From NCBI GenBank assembly GCA_033557685.1, contig JAWQRN010000249.1, positions 1-32,999 of the forward strand: a DNA stretch of 32,999 bases, in the 5' to 3' direction. Numbering within the stretch: position 1 is the stretch's first letter; every line of letters starts with the position of its first letter. The DNA is from Sperchopsis tessellata. Its lineage: Eukaryota > Arthropoda > Insecta > Coleoptera > Hydrophilidae. A model generated the notes under the pieces. It ran no database searches. It was not told where the DNA came from and worked only from the letters and a program-made list of their open reading frames with translations. Shown piece after piece: positions 20,843 through 30,004 of the stretch. The translations under genes were made by a program, and so were the position numbers.

Positions 20843-20859
20843 GTTACAGGTAAATACAT

Positions 20860-22352
20860 GTAAACATTTTAAGCTTCTTTACAAGGAAGTGCGCATACAT
20901 TTTTTTAATTTCTGTTAAAGTTTTTTAATGTACAAACACACAAAAACTACGCAAAGTAAACAAAAAATTACTGACTAGTGTTATAATATATCACTTATAT
21001 TATCCTAAGTTATCTTTTATAGTTTATTTATGACCATATTTTATTTTTACTAGGTTTTAAATGTTAATATAGGCTTTTCCTTTTCGACTGTTATAATCAT
21101 AAAATACTTGTACATAAAATTGGGGATCAAATTGATAATGGATAACGGTAGAGCATTTTTTTAATAAATGTCCTTATTAATTGCCATTACAAAACATATT
21201 AAAAATATTACTCTGCAAAGGTGACTTACACATAAATAACAGAAACTGCTCTTCCATTCCATGAGAAACTAAAACTAAATATTCCATAATAACCAATATT
21301 AAAATAGAATATTTGAATAATTACATATTACTGTTAAATGTCATAATAAAGTTAGTGCTTGAAATTTTCCACATTGTCTTCAATGTTTTGGGAAAGAGAT
21401 AACATGAGTTAATAAATTCAACAAAAATGAGTAGTTTATTAAATTCATAAAACATGAGTAGTTTTTCCATCTTTTATAAACCAATAGTAGATGTGCATAA
21501 CCATTTTTTAGTTACGTAGTATTGGACATAGTAAATAATATATGAGATTTGACATATACAAAACAGTATCCTTCAAATATATTTTTCCAGAAAACTTTCT
21601 AAAAACATCAGGTAAAAAATATTGATATTAAGTAATTATCTTATGGCTTAGTACAAATTTAATACAACATTTTCTCTCAATGGTTTAATAAATGGTACAT
21701 TTTAGTTTCAATTACTCAAGCTGCAATAATCTATAACGGGAAAAATGAAAATGATATAACTGACAATAAAGTTAAAAGTTTATAAACCTAATTAAATTTC
21801 TAATGATATGGTAATTTGGCTTTGTGAGACCAGGAAAATCTGAAATTATGACCTCTATATTGGATAGAAAACAAATATAATTATATAAATCCTGATATTT
21901 TAACCTCTGCTCAGTATCGCCAACAAATATATTTAACGAAGATGTTAGATTAGCTTGTAGATCTGCGTTACTATATATTATGAAGTGAAATATATTCGAT
22001 GAATAAATAGAAAATATTACAATACGTTAATGACATGTTTAAACTGTTATCATGTTAAGAAGGTAGTTGTTCGATAGGTTTATGTGATATTTGAGACATG
22101 AATATCATGAACATTAGTAATATTTCTCAAATTTTTTTATGTTATTATAAATCTTATCAATTATTCTAAATTTCTTTGATACCTGATATCATTTTACTTT
22201 ATTAATTTTATATTGTATTTAAAGTATGTTATTGTACATTTGTATAAATATACATTTGATTAAGCTCCGTGATTTTTACAACAACCCTTTGAGTGTTTTG
22301 AATGATGATCTGCATTAAATTACCCTTAACACTAAATCATATCTAACTAAAC
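20860..22352. other. Long AT-rich stretch without a recognised gene
   Basis: About 1.5 kb of AT-rich sequence on which I find no coding motif on either strand and no obvious repeat structure. It may be old intergenic or intronic DNA. Confidence 0.5.
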
Positions 22353-22489
22353 ATAACAATTAAATAAGTATCAACATACACCCTATGATATAGTTCAAGA
22401 TCGTAACTAAAATAAACATGAATAATTTGAAAGATGTGTTACGCCAATTATGACTATTGAAAATTGATTCTGTAATTTAATAAGCGTAT
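22353..22489. repeat. Direct repeat R, copy 2
   Basis: Nearly identical to 19295-19432 in the same orientation. It lies about 110 bases before the left end of PLE2. Confidence 0.85.
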
Positions 22490-22679
22490 ATATTTTAACG
22501 AATATATTGCAGGGGAGTAGGGGTGTTCCATATAACACATCAAAGGGGTGAAATTCCGCAAAAACACCAATTGTCTACAAACTATTTAATAACAAGTTTG
22601 TTCGGCTACCGATTTCGAAGCATCACCCCACATACTATAAAAACTATAAAGGAAACCGGCCTCGTTAGTAGATGCATAG

Positions 22680-22995
22680 ACAACCCAATATACAACAATT
22701 GAAAACAAACAAGAAAATAAAATCAAAAGTTAAATATACCTAGTAGGAAAGACAATAAAATATTACAAATAAGAACCGAAATTCATATTACCAAGATTTA
22801 TATGACAATATGAACGTCAAATGAGAAATGATAATTAGAAATACGTATAGTATAATTCGAGTAAAAAGTCTCCATAGCCTACAAATATGAAGACCAGAGG
22901 GCACACCTAATAAGTTCATTAAGGATTGAGAAAATCTGGGGAGGGAGGCGGTCGGTTATCATTACTGGTGGAACAATTAAAATGTAATATATTTA
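22680..22995 (-). repeat. PLE2 left inverted arm
   Basis: Reverse complement of 23866-24190 with scattered differences. Confidence 0.85.
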
Positions 22996-23425
22996 CTACT
23001 GGTATAGATATGTTTATGTTATTTGTTGCCGGACGTGTGACATCGTTTCCCTTTCAGATCTCTTAATCTATCTTAATAATCTTCACACCAATATATCTTT
23101 TACCATGGAAAAAGAGCGCGGTATTTTACTTACTTTTCTAGATATCTCTATTAGCAAAAGAATTAATAAACATTCTTTCAAAATTTATAGAAAACCTTCC
23201 CAAACTTTTCACGGTAATTTTTTCGATTAATATTGCCCTCAGCATAGAAGAGCGTTCATCTCTGGCCACATTCACCGACTGTTTAATATTCCCTTGTTAC
23301 ATGAAGATTTTAGTTTCGAATTGAAAATCATTATTGATTTAGAAAATAATTACCGTGTTGATTTTATTGATAAAATGATGTATAAAAAACACAAATCCTT
23401 TAAACTGATGCAGGCTTATTTTTAA
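22993..23425 (+). pseudogene. PLE2 reverse transcriptase, end of palm and thumb
   Basis: The plus strand starts with YYWYRYVYVICC at about 22993-23028, where PLE polymerases have 'YRYVDDxF'; both catalytic Asp are replaced. It continues with YLNNLHTNISFTMEKERGIL, LTFLDISISKRINKHSFKIY and RKPSQTF (about 23070-23220), matching 'LNxxHxxIxFTMExExxxxLxFLDxxIxK...xxYRKPT'. HRRAFISGHIHRLFNIPLL follows, as in 'HKRAxxxxLIHRxLxxPL'. Upstream fingers and motif A are absent, so the core is 5'-truncated at the edge of the left arm. Confidence 0.8.
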
Positions 23426-23509
23426 CCTTCTCAACACACCTCCAATTGTATATATCAAAGTATTTATTTGATGTTAGATTTGTTATCTTAGTCTCCTTTT
23501 AATTTTAAA

Positions 23510-23854
23510 AGATTGTTCGTCATCGGTAAGGATCCTTTACAAGTTTTAAGTAGATCTGATGTATTCAAATTGCAATATAAAAATTTCCCTGCCGCTTACA
23601 ATAGTCAGAGTGGTAGGAATTTTTCTGTAAGAATCACGAAACAGTTGAGATCGGCGAGTTCCTCTCGCACTGATGTGGTTAACGATCAATCCATTTTTGA
23701 TAAGCCTCTTCGCATTAATGATCATTCATTTGATAAGATTGATGGTTTTCATCCTCTTCATTTTTGTCCCTTTGGTCATCGGCTGAAAGCTTTAGAAAAT
23801 CGGGAAGTTTTTAAGGAAAATTTACGTTGTGTCGTGTTGATATTTCATCTTTAA
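23510..23854 (+). pseudogene. PLE2 GIY-YIG endonuclease domain
   Basis: An open frame of 113 codons (23513-23854) reads LSRSDVFKLQYKNFPAAYN, then SQSGRNFSVRITKQLRSAS, INDHSFDKIDGFHPLHFC and GHRLKALENREVFKENL. These line up with GIY-YIG domains of PLEs: 'SGVYKLxCxxCxxxYIGQTGRxFxxRxxEHxxx...NHxFDP...LHxCxKGxxLxxLExxEI'. The YIG motif is YNS here, so the key Tyr remains while Ile-Gly are lost. The two Cys usual before it are Tyr and Phe. The conserved Arg and terminal Glu are kept. Confidence 0.8.
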
Positions 23855-23865
23855 TGTCTTTTGTG

Positions 23866-24190
23866 TTAATATATTACATTTCAACTGTTCCAACGGTAAT
23901 GATAACCGACCCCCTCCCGCCCTAAATGTTCTCAATGCTTAATGAATTTATTAGGTGTGCCCTCTGGTTTTCATATTTCTAGGTTATGGAGACTTCGTAT
24001 CGAATTATAATATACGTATTTCTAATTATCATATCTCATTTGACGTTTACATTTCCATATAAATCTTTGTAAAATGAATTTCAGCCCGATACATCTTTTT
24101 ATTGAAATTATTATATTTACTACTAGGTAGGTTTTAACTTTTGATTTTATTTTCTTGTTTGTTTTCAAGTGTTGCATATTGGGTTGTCTG
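23866..24190 (+). repeat. PLE2 right arm (3' arm)
   Basis: Follows the GIY-YIG stop within a few bases and is the inverse of 22680-22995. It ends near gggttgtctgtc at about 24190, beyond which similarity to the left arm stops. Confidence 0.85.
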
Positions 24191-24284
24191 TCATGTACGA
24201 TTGATTTCGAGTTCAAATTTCTTCTTGTTTCTGTTTTCATTCTGGATAGCTTGATTTTCCTGGTTTTACTTATATGAATTTTGA

Positions 24285-24911
24285 AATTTCCCTTGATTTC
24301 ATAAATGTAGTCGGGAGAAATAAATATTAGCAATTGCATTGAAAATAAGAAACATTTTTTGCTAGAGGAGAGTACGCTAGTTTTAATCATGACCTTCTAC
24401 TGTTGAATACAAAAAGTCAGTTTTTTTATTTATCTGTAAGTCTTATAAACAATAATAAGAATAGTAAACATGTAAGTGTGATTCACCAAAATGTGCAATC
24501 TATTGGAAATTGCATTGACCAACTTCAGCTCTTGTTGAATCAAAATCCAGATTGATATTTTTTGTGTGTAACATGCGTACTTAATAAATACAAACTGATG
24601 ACAAGTTTCTGCAGACCCAATGGTTAGTACGGTGGATCAGTTTTATTTTGTAAGTCTGACATACAGGGAAAGGTAAGAATGGATCTCATGAATTTCTCTC
24701 AGTGCTTCGTGTTTGAGTGCGCGGCGGCAGAGTTTTACGTTGGTACCTGTATCTTAGTTAATTTGTCAATTTTTCGCTCACGTAATTATATCGTGGATAA
24801 CTTTTTATGTCAATTATAAAAGGTGCTTACAATATTGTTTAATGAATTGTGTATGGTCTGTTTAGCAGGAGATTTTAATATTAATAGAAAATGTAAAAAT
24901 AAAAATACTTA
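24285..24911 (+). pseudogene. LINE-H right copy: endonuclease N-terminal half
   Basis: The plus strand from about 24470 reads VSVIHQNVQSIGNCIDQL, LLNQNPD, a stop, then FLCVT; then CKSDIQGKVRMDLMNFSQCF, VFECAAAEFYVGTCILV, and finally VCLAGDFNINRK at 24857-24892. These are the ordered motifs of LINE AP-type endonucleases: 'HQNVQSIxNKxDxLxxLL', 'DxxCxTEHW', the 'xxxELxxxxIxxxxIYRSP' strand and 'GDFNIN'. The TEHW motif is damaged. The frame is interrupted at 24913 by mariner C, and the remaining endonuclease follows after it at 25686. A minus frame at 24022-24390 is a shadow. Confidence 0.8.
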
Positions 24912-24913
24912 TA

Positions 24914-25683
24914 CCAGGTCTGTAAATATGAAACCGGAATTTACTCATAGATGGCTCTAGTTGTCAATGTAGTGACTGTCAAACGTGTCATTGCCGCCTT
25001 TTTCTTGTGTTTACATTTGTCATAGACTTTTAACTCACAACAATACAAGTTTCATACAACAACATATTTTTTCATAGCGTTAACCATGTCTAATTTTGTG
25101 CCTAAAAACTACGATTTGCGGACAGCTTTGATTATCTGTTACCATTTGATGAAAACTGCTGCAGAATCGCATCGAAGGCTTGTCTAAGCTTACTGTGAGT
25201 ATGCTCTTGGTAAATCATAGTGCTTTGAGTGGTTTAACAAATTCAAAAGTGGCGATTTTGACGTGAGAAGCGAAGAACGTGGAAGACCACCGAGAAAGTT
25301 TGAAGACGCCGAATTGCAAACATTGTTTAATGAGGATGACACTCAAATGCGACAACAACTAGCGGATCAATTAAATGTGACACGAGAAGCCATTTCTATA
25401 CGTTTAAAAGCCATGGGAATATTCAGAAGGCTGGAAACTGGGTTCCATATATACTGAATGAAAAACAGCAAGAAAACATACTTACTTACTCACAAGACTT
25501 GGCTCCATCCGATAACTACTTAATTGCATCGGTGTGACACACACTTGCTGAGCAGGGCTTCTCTTCTTACGAAAATGTACGAAAATGGCTTGATGATTGG
25601 TTTGCCTCAAAAAAGCAACAGTTTTTTTGGCGTGGCATCCACAAATTTCCAGAGAGATGGGAAATATGAGTAGCTAGACCTGG
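24914..25683 (+). mobile_element. Mariner C: internally deleted element inside LINE-H
   Basis: The left terminal repeat reads ccaggtctgtaaatatgaaa from 24914. The right end retains only the outermost bases (agacctgg at 25676-25683). TA dinucleotides flank both sides. The transposase is on plus and has a complete start and DNA-binding region, but a large internal deletion removes the catalytic core between the helix-turn-helix part and the third Asp. The flanks are the two halves of one LINE endonuclease, which proves insertion into LINE-H. It lies at the same TA as mariner A next to the inverted LINE-H copy. Confidence 0.85.
25087..25672 (+). pseudogene. Mariner C transposase with catalytic core deleted
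   Basis: It starts MSNFVPKNYDLRTALIICYH at 25087, an N-terminus usual for irritans-like insect mariners. It continues through stops near 25187 and 25220 to ECFEWFNKFKSGDFD-like sequence, ERGRPPRKFEDAELQTLF, then DQLNVTREAISIRLKAMG (the second helix-turn-helix, about 25360-25413). After ETGFHIY and a stop at 25455, sequence resumes with SQDLAPSDNYLIAS (third catalytic Asp), GFSSYENVRKWLDDWFASKK, and FFWRGIHKFPERWEI with a stop at 25670. Roughly 170 residues carrying the first two Asp are missing. Mariners A and B have the opposite half. Confidence 0.85.
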
Positions 25684-25685
25684 TA

Positions 25686-25800
25686 ATTATTTGTCACTGC
25701 TGGCTTCATATGGGCTGCATCCGGCAGTTATCGAGTTTACTCGAATTACCAACATATTTTTACAAACTGTAATTCATAATTGAAAATATCAAGAAATGTA
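25686..25800 (+). pseudogene. LINE-H right copy: endonuclease continuation after mariner C
   Basis: The plus strand reads LSLLASYGLHPAVIEFTRIT and NIFLQTVIHN. This is the segment that follows GDFNIN in LINE endonucleases ('LxxLLxxFxLxxxIxEPTRITxxSxTxIDNI'). It therefore continues the frame interrupted at 24913, and the linker or RT is not recognisable beyond about 25800. Confidence 0.75.
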
Positions 25801-25810
25801 TGTACTTCAA

Positions 25811-25847
25811 TGAATGAATTCACTGCACAGTACAGTGAATTCATTCA
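25811..25847. repeat. Perfect 15-bp inverted repeat (hairpin)
   Basis: tgaatgaattcactg at 25811-25825 is exactly complementary to cagtgaattcattca at 25833-25847, with a 7-base loop. It lies in decayed LINE-H linker sequence. No T-run follows and no function is evident. Confidence 0.9.
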
Positions 25848-26267
25848 ACATGCAACAATGGACAAAACGTCGGCACTTGTCAGAGCCTCTACACGGTTTC
25901 CACCCGGAAACAACATTTATAAAGATACTAACCGTGGAAGTCTATTATATTTAATATTAAGAAATGTAGTTACTACCTGAAAAGAATTTATAACAGTGAA
26001 AACATAGATGCTTGGTTGCATTTTTCATTATAAAGAATGTCACCTTATTGGCGTTTCTATAAGAACTTAATCTTCGGACACTTATCAGTCCCGTTTCCAA
26101 TAGCCAAATATCTGGTTGATGCATAATTTTCAGGGTGTGTATTTGCTGTTTTGCCATTTTTAGTGTATGTGTAGGATATATGGATGACATCAACATGATG
26201 TTGAAAAGTCGATCTTTTGAAATAAATAAAGGAATTTCATTGATACTGGTGGACAATCTCCGATCGT
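25848..26267. other. No recognised gene
   Basis: Minus frame 25957-26256 (99 codons) and plus frame 26135-26347 show no known motif. This may be further degraded LINE-H. Confidence 0.35.

Positions 26268-26321
<54 letters not shown>
26268..26321. repeat. (TA)n microsatellite
   Basis: An AT dinucleotide run with a single interrupting c at 26280. Confidence 0.95.
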
Positions 26322-26327
<6 letters not shown>

Positions 26328-26896
26328 CAACTCTTTCTTTAAGTTAATCGCTTCTTTCCATATATCCCAAATAATTTAACACGCTGTATTATTATTATTA
26401 CATAAACTGTTTTTAATGACTACATTAACAAGTTAGTGTTTTGGAAATATAAATTAGTATTAGTTAAGACACCATAACTCTGTTGAGCTATTACAGTAGG
26501 CGTATGTCCTAAACCTGCAATAAATTTTAAGCCAAATTAATTAATTTTAATCATATGCAAGGTTGTATTTACAAATTGTATATAATTATTATGCTGGGAA
26601 TGTTCCGGATGTAATGAGGGTCGCAAATAGTTGACGATTAGCAAGGAAAACAGAGTGTGGAAGATTTATTGCTAAATCTAGGGTCGATAGTGCAAAACAG
26701 AATTATCCTTTAATTTCAAAGCACATATTTATATTTACTAATAGCGTTCCATATGCAGCTCAAGATTCATATAAAATGTAATTTAGCTTAGTTTTTATGC
26801 ATTAAGTTTCTAAAGAAAGTAGGATTGAAAGATTTTTAAAATAAATACAATTAATTTTCGTGGATGGGTGTTATCCTAGCAAAACTATGATATTAG
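26322..26896. other. No recognised gene; AT-rich
   Basis: No coding motif or repeat structure was seen on either strand. Confidence 0.4.
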
Positions 26897-26938
26897 ATAA
26901 TGAACGTTTTCGAAATTATAATATCACCTTCAGATCAC
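26897..26938 (-). ncRNA. Hammerhead-ribozyme-like motif, PLE3 left arm
   Basis: On minus the order is gtgat, CTGAAGG, a 15-base hairpin-capable stretch, GAAAACGTTC, attat. This fits a type I hammerhead: core C3-U-G-A-N7-G-A9 (A9 is G here; position 7 tolerates any base), stem II (gatatt with aatttc, one mismatch), G12-A-A-A15.1, a loop-less palindromic helix III (AACGUU), cleavage base C17, and stem I gtgat with attat (5 pairs, two of them G-U). Minimal-helix-III hammerheads are known from PLEs. The A9 change makes activity doubtful. Confidence 0.5.
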
Positions 26939-27253
26939 TACTGCAACAAGAGCTCACATTATAAAACGTACAATGAACACGTAAACACGTCCTGTCAAAA
27001 GCAAAATCTCTGATGTAATTCACTTAAAAAATATAAAAACGGATAAAAGACAAACTTGTCAGACAGGTAAAAGTCAAACCAATGTAATGTGTTAGGGACA
27101 AATAGATACAAAATAAATACAAATGGGGAATAAAAACACGCAGACGTGTCCAAATAGAACAAAAAATGAAATAAATGAAAAAATAGTTAATGTAAATGAC
27201 AATCCAATATAACAAAATATACAAACAGACAAGTAATGAAGGGGAGGGGAGTG

Positions 27254-27690
27254 TTACAGCATCAGGTCACTACAAAGACCTAAATACGGAAAGATTACCT
27301 GATCGTTTAAATTGCCACCTGATCTGATGGACAACGCAATTTCAAGGTTTTCAGCAATATTTAATTCAGAGCCTTTACTGTAGAGTTGTAAAACTTTGAC
27401 GTCACGGGTGGAGTCAAAATCATGTCCATCATTATTAATATGGACAGCAAAACGTATGCTTGACATTCCTAATATAACTAAGATGTTCATTGACCCGTGT
27501 TTGGAAACAACGTCCAGTTTGCCAGATATAGGTTGCTGAACAGGTATAACAGGTGAACAAATCCTCCGCAACATAGAAATAGGGTCCTTAATACGAACAA
27601 GAACACTTTTAAGGTTGTACCTTCTGCCAAAAGAAATGGTTAGACACAGACCCTCGACCACAGCTGGAATTTCATAAGATATATGTTCGA
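27254..27690 (-). pseudogene. PLE3 GIY-YIG endonuclease domain
   Basis: An open 135-codon minus frame (27661-27254) begins with the pre-domain KSVLVRIKDPISML, then shifts out of phase and returns. In the second frame the core reads ATYIWQTGRCFQTRVNEHLS (about 27465-27540), the PLE 'YIGQTGRxFxxRxxEH' motif with Gly changed to Trp. Back in the first frame come FAVHINNDGHDFDSTRDVKV, LQLYSKGSELNIAENLEIAL and NLNDQVIFPYLGLC, which match the C-terminal half of the domain, including the catalytic Glu region. Two compensating frame changes therefore lie within it. It needs both frames to be read and is a pseudogene. Confidence 0.8.
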
Positions 27691-27724
27691 ATTTTACCTG
27701 TAGGGCATATATGTCTTTTACCTG

Positions 27725-27813
27725 TTTTTATATTTTTAAAGTGTCTTACATTAGAGATTTTGCTTTGAGTTTTATATATTTTAAAGTGTTGTGCATCAGG
27801 GATTTTGCTTGGA
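27725..27813. repeat. Two-copy tandem repeat within the PLE3 right arm
   Basis: Two units of 44-45 bases with several differences, each starting ttttatat and ending gattttgctt plus tgag or ggag. The left arm has only one unit. Confidence 0.75.
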
Positions 27814-28143
27814 GTGTTGGTTTTAGTGGACTAGCGTTTGTTCCCCAGTTTTTTTTAATTTATTAATTTGTTAATTGTATCTTTTGTCCTTAAACTTATT
27901 GCATGTTTGAAAGTTTTTAAATGTTTTAAAATACGCAATTTTTTTGAGTTTTAATTTTAATTGTTAATAATCTTAAATTTGTTTTACCCCGCGTTTGCGT
28001 TGATTTTTATAATGGTTGCTGTTCTTTTATGGTTCATTTTACCATCTGACAGGACGTGTTTACGTTTTAATTGCAATTTTATTTTATTATACAAATAAAT
28101 GTACATATATTGTGATTGTATATTGTGAGTTCTTGTTGCAGCA

Positions 28144-28183
28144 GCGATCTGAAGATTAAATTATAATTTCAAGAATGTTAATC
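28144..28183 (+). ncRNA. Hammerhead-ribozyme-like motif, PLE3 right arm
   Basis: On plus: gat, CTGAAGA (an intact C3 to A9 core), a stem II hairpin taaattataattt, then aaga where GAAA is expected, aatgtta, then atc. Stem I gat/atc can pair. It matches the left-arm motif on the other strand. The damaged GAAA and helix III suggest that it no longer cleaves. Confidence 0.4.
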
Positions 28184-28185
28184 AA

Positions 28186-29798
28186 TTGATACCGTAGTTT
28201 TATTTGCTACGCCAAGATAATACTAATCTACGAAAATTATTTGAATATGGCTAAATACACCCATCTCCCCATTATTTTGATAACTACAATTGTTTGACAT
28301 GCATATTAACATAATTCATAATTTCAGAGAGTTCCGAAATTTCAAACCATGAATTTAAATTGCTACAAGTATAACAAGAGAATTACGATTTGCTAGCGTA
28401 CAATAATTCTTACTTATATACAGTCTGTCAACAGAGACAATTCCTTTTGTGTTCTAGAAAGCCGGTTCATTTTGTTTCTCGGTGCCAGATGAGTTTTACT
28501 ATGTTTTCTCCATCAGTAGCACTAGAAGACATCAATAATATTACTTATAATTAGAACATCAAACGAGTTGACAATAAACCGGTGAGGTTTATTGACATAT
28601 CATATAATTATTAATTATTTTATGAACCTGTATTTCAAGACACATTGAAACCAGTTCAGATTGTACGTCTTCATTAAAATAGGACATGGCAAATAAAAAA
28701 TAAGAAATACTCAAAATAATGTTACATTCGGTGATAAATAATATGGTAATTGTTTTTGGATTTCGGAAAGGTGACTTAACTCCACCGATGCTAAAGGTAT
28801 TTATGTTCAAAATTTTAGTTGTGCTTAGCTTATAATCAAAGGTGTAACAGTGGATCTTATTTAGGTAATATGAAGCAATTATATGTACTCCGGGTCGTAA
28901 TAGAAATATCAGATGTTCCTCAAATATCTGCTGCATTCCATATTTATCCTTGCATCAATAAATATCTAACAAATATGTAAATACTCTTCCGTAGTCGCTA
29001 AAGTAAGTGTTGAAAATTGGAAATATTTCTATCTCCCTGGCACATATATTGCTGACTACGTGAATTAACAGAGTTACATATGTTACATTAATAGCATAAT
29101 GTACTGCTAAAGACAATTCAAACCGCGGGCGAGTGACTCAGAAGTACGTTTTGCGGAATACCGTCGCTTAATCAGTGAACCTGCAACCCGCATACTTTTA
29201 AAGAGTGTACTGTGCATTCTACTCCTCGCTCCTTTCGATTCTGCATTAGACAGTTAGCAAGAGTTAATTATTTATGTTTGAAATGACTTTTGTAGTGCAT
29301 TCTGCTATTAATATAACAACAGATGCAACTTTGTTAATTTATGTAGGGGGATTTACAAATGTCAACATTTTATCTTACAAATATATTTAAATTTAGCATT
29401 ATCGACGAGTACTTATCTATTTGTGTACGATCTACCCACTGTTATTTCGTTTTCGAGATCATTAATTTCTGCAATCAAAAGTATTTTTGTATGGTCGTTC
29501 GAAAACATTACATTTTTAATGTAGTAAAGTATATATTTATGACCTGTAACTTTGATATCGGGAATTCATGTAAGACAATTATATACAACATTGATTTTTC
29601 TTCAATATTAGAGATAATCTATTTATATATTCCATTTAGAATCGTGATACCAAGAGAATTTCTCGTTATAAATATGCAATGAATCTAAATTAGTAATACA
29701 ATTTGATTGGTACCCCTCTCCGATAATCCAAGATGGGGTGATTTGTGTGTTATTTCAATACCAAATTATTTATTGAAAGAGGTAGTAGTTACTGATTG
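28186..29798. other. No recognised gene; includes a GC-richer patch at 29123-29240
   Basis: Two open frames (minus 28936-28589, 115 codons; plus 29359-29682, 107 codons) have compositions rich in Ile, Phe, Tyr and Asn and show no motif. In this AT-rich sequence they are probably chance frames. The patch at 29123-29240 (ccgcgggcgagtgactcaga and on) is unusually GC-rich for the region. I could not fit it to a tRNA or SINE head. Confidence 0.4.
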
Positions 29799-29812
29799 TT
29801 ATATATACTTAT

Positions 29813-29843
<31 letters not shown>

Positions 29844-29868
29844 AATATATATATATATATATATAAAT
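29799..29868. repeat. Impure (TA)n microsatellite
   Basis: TA dinucleotides with occasional c and extra a interruptions. Confidence 0.95.
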
Positions 29869-30004
29869 TAATACGAAGTATCGACCATAAATTGCTTATA
29901 ACAATTAGAGAAAGGTTGTAAATTTCTCTATTTTTTCAGATAACTATGGTCAACAATAAAAAGGCATAAATCAGTTTTAATTATTTTTAATAATTGTTCT
30001 ATTC

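Larger units (their letters stand above)
22600..24190 (+). mobile_element. PLE2: Penelope-like element with inverted arms
   Basis: A plus-strand coding core (about 22990-23854) is flanked by two arms of about 310-325 bases. The left arm (22680-22995) is the reverse complement of the right arm (23866-24190). Shared words, read on plus in the right arm and minus in the left, include aatgataaccgacc, ttattaggtgtgccctctgg and gattttattttcttgtttgt. The right arm directly follows the GIY-YIG stop, so it is the 3' part of the element; the left arm is an inverted 3' part joined to a 5'-truncated body. The left arm continues outward to about 22600. Confidence 0.8.
26897..28185 (-). mobile_element. PLE3: Penelope-like element with inverted arms
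   Basis: A minus-strand GIY-YIG core (27254-27690) is flanked by inverted arms: left about 26897-27080 and right about 27690-28185. Reverse-complementing the right arm reproduces the left in order: cttcagatcnctnctgcaac, then gtaaacacgtcctgtca, then gcaaaatctctaatgtaa, then aaaatataaaaac, then aggtaaaag. The left arm lacks several hundred bases present in the right. Polymerase motifs are absent, so the copy is strongly 5'-truncated. Both arm ends hold a hammerhead-like motif. Confidence 0.75.
27690..28185 (+). repeat. PLE3 right inverted arm
   Basis: Inverse of the left arm 26897-27080 with extra sequence. It contains a tandem duplication of about 45 bases (27725-27768 and 27769-27813), each copy built around aaagtgt and agattttgctt or ggattttgctt. 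Confidence 0.75.

Noticed and set aside
28589..28936. 115-codon minus ORF as a possible gene
   Set aside because: It starts and ends without context, is rich in Ile/Phe/Tyr/Ser, and has no recognisable domain; such lengths occur by chance in this AT-rich DNA.
29123..29240. tRNA or tRNA-derived SINE
   Set aside because: gagtgactcagaagta resembles an A box, but no matching B box or cloverleaf could be drawn.
29359..29682. 107-codon plus ORF as a possible small protein
   Set aside because: Same composition problem, with no signal peptide pattern, motif or splice context.
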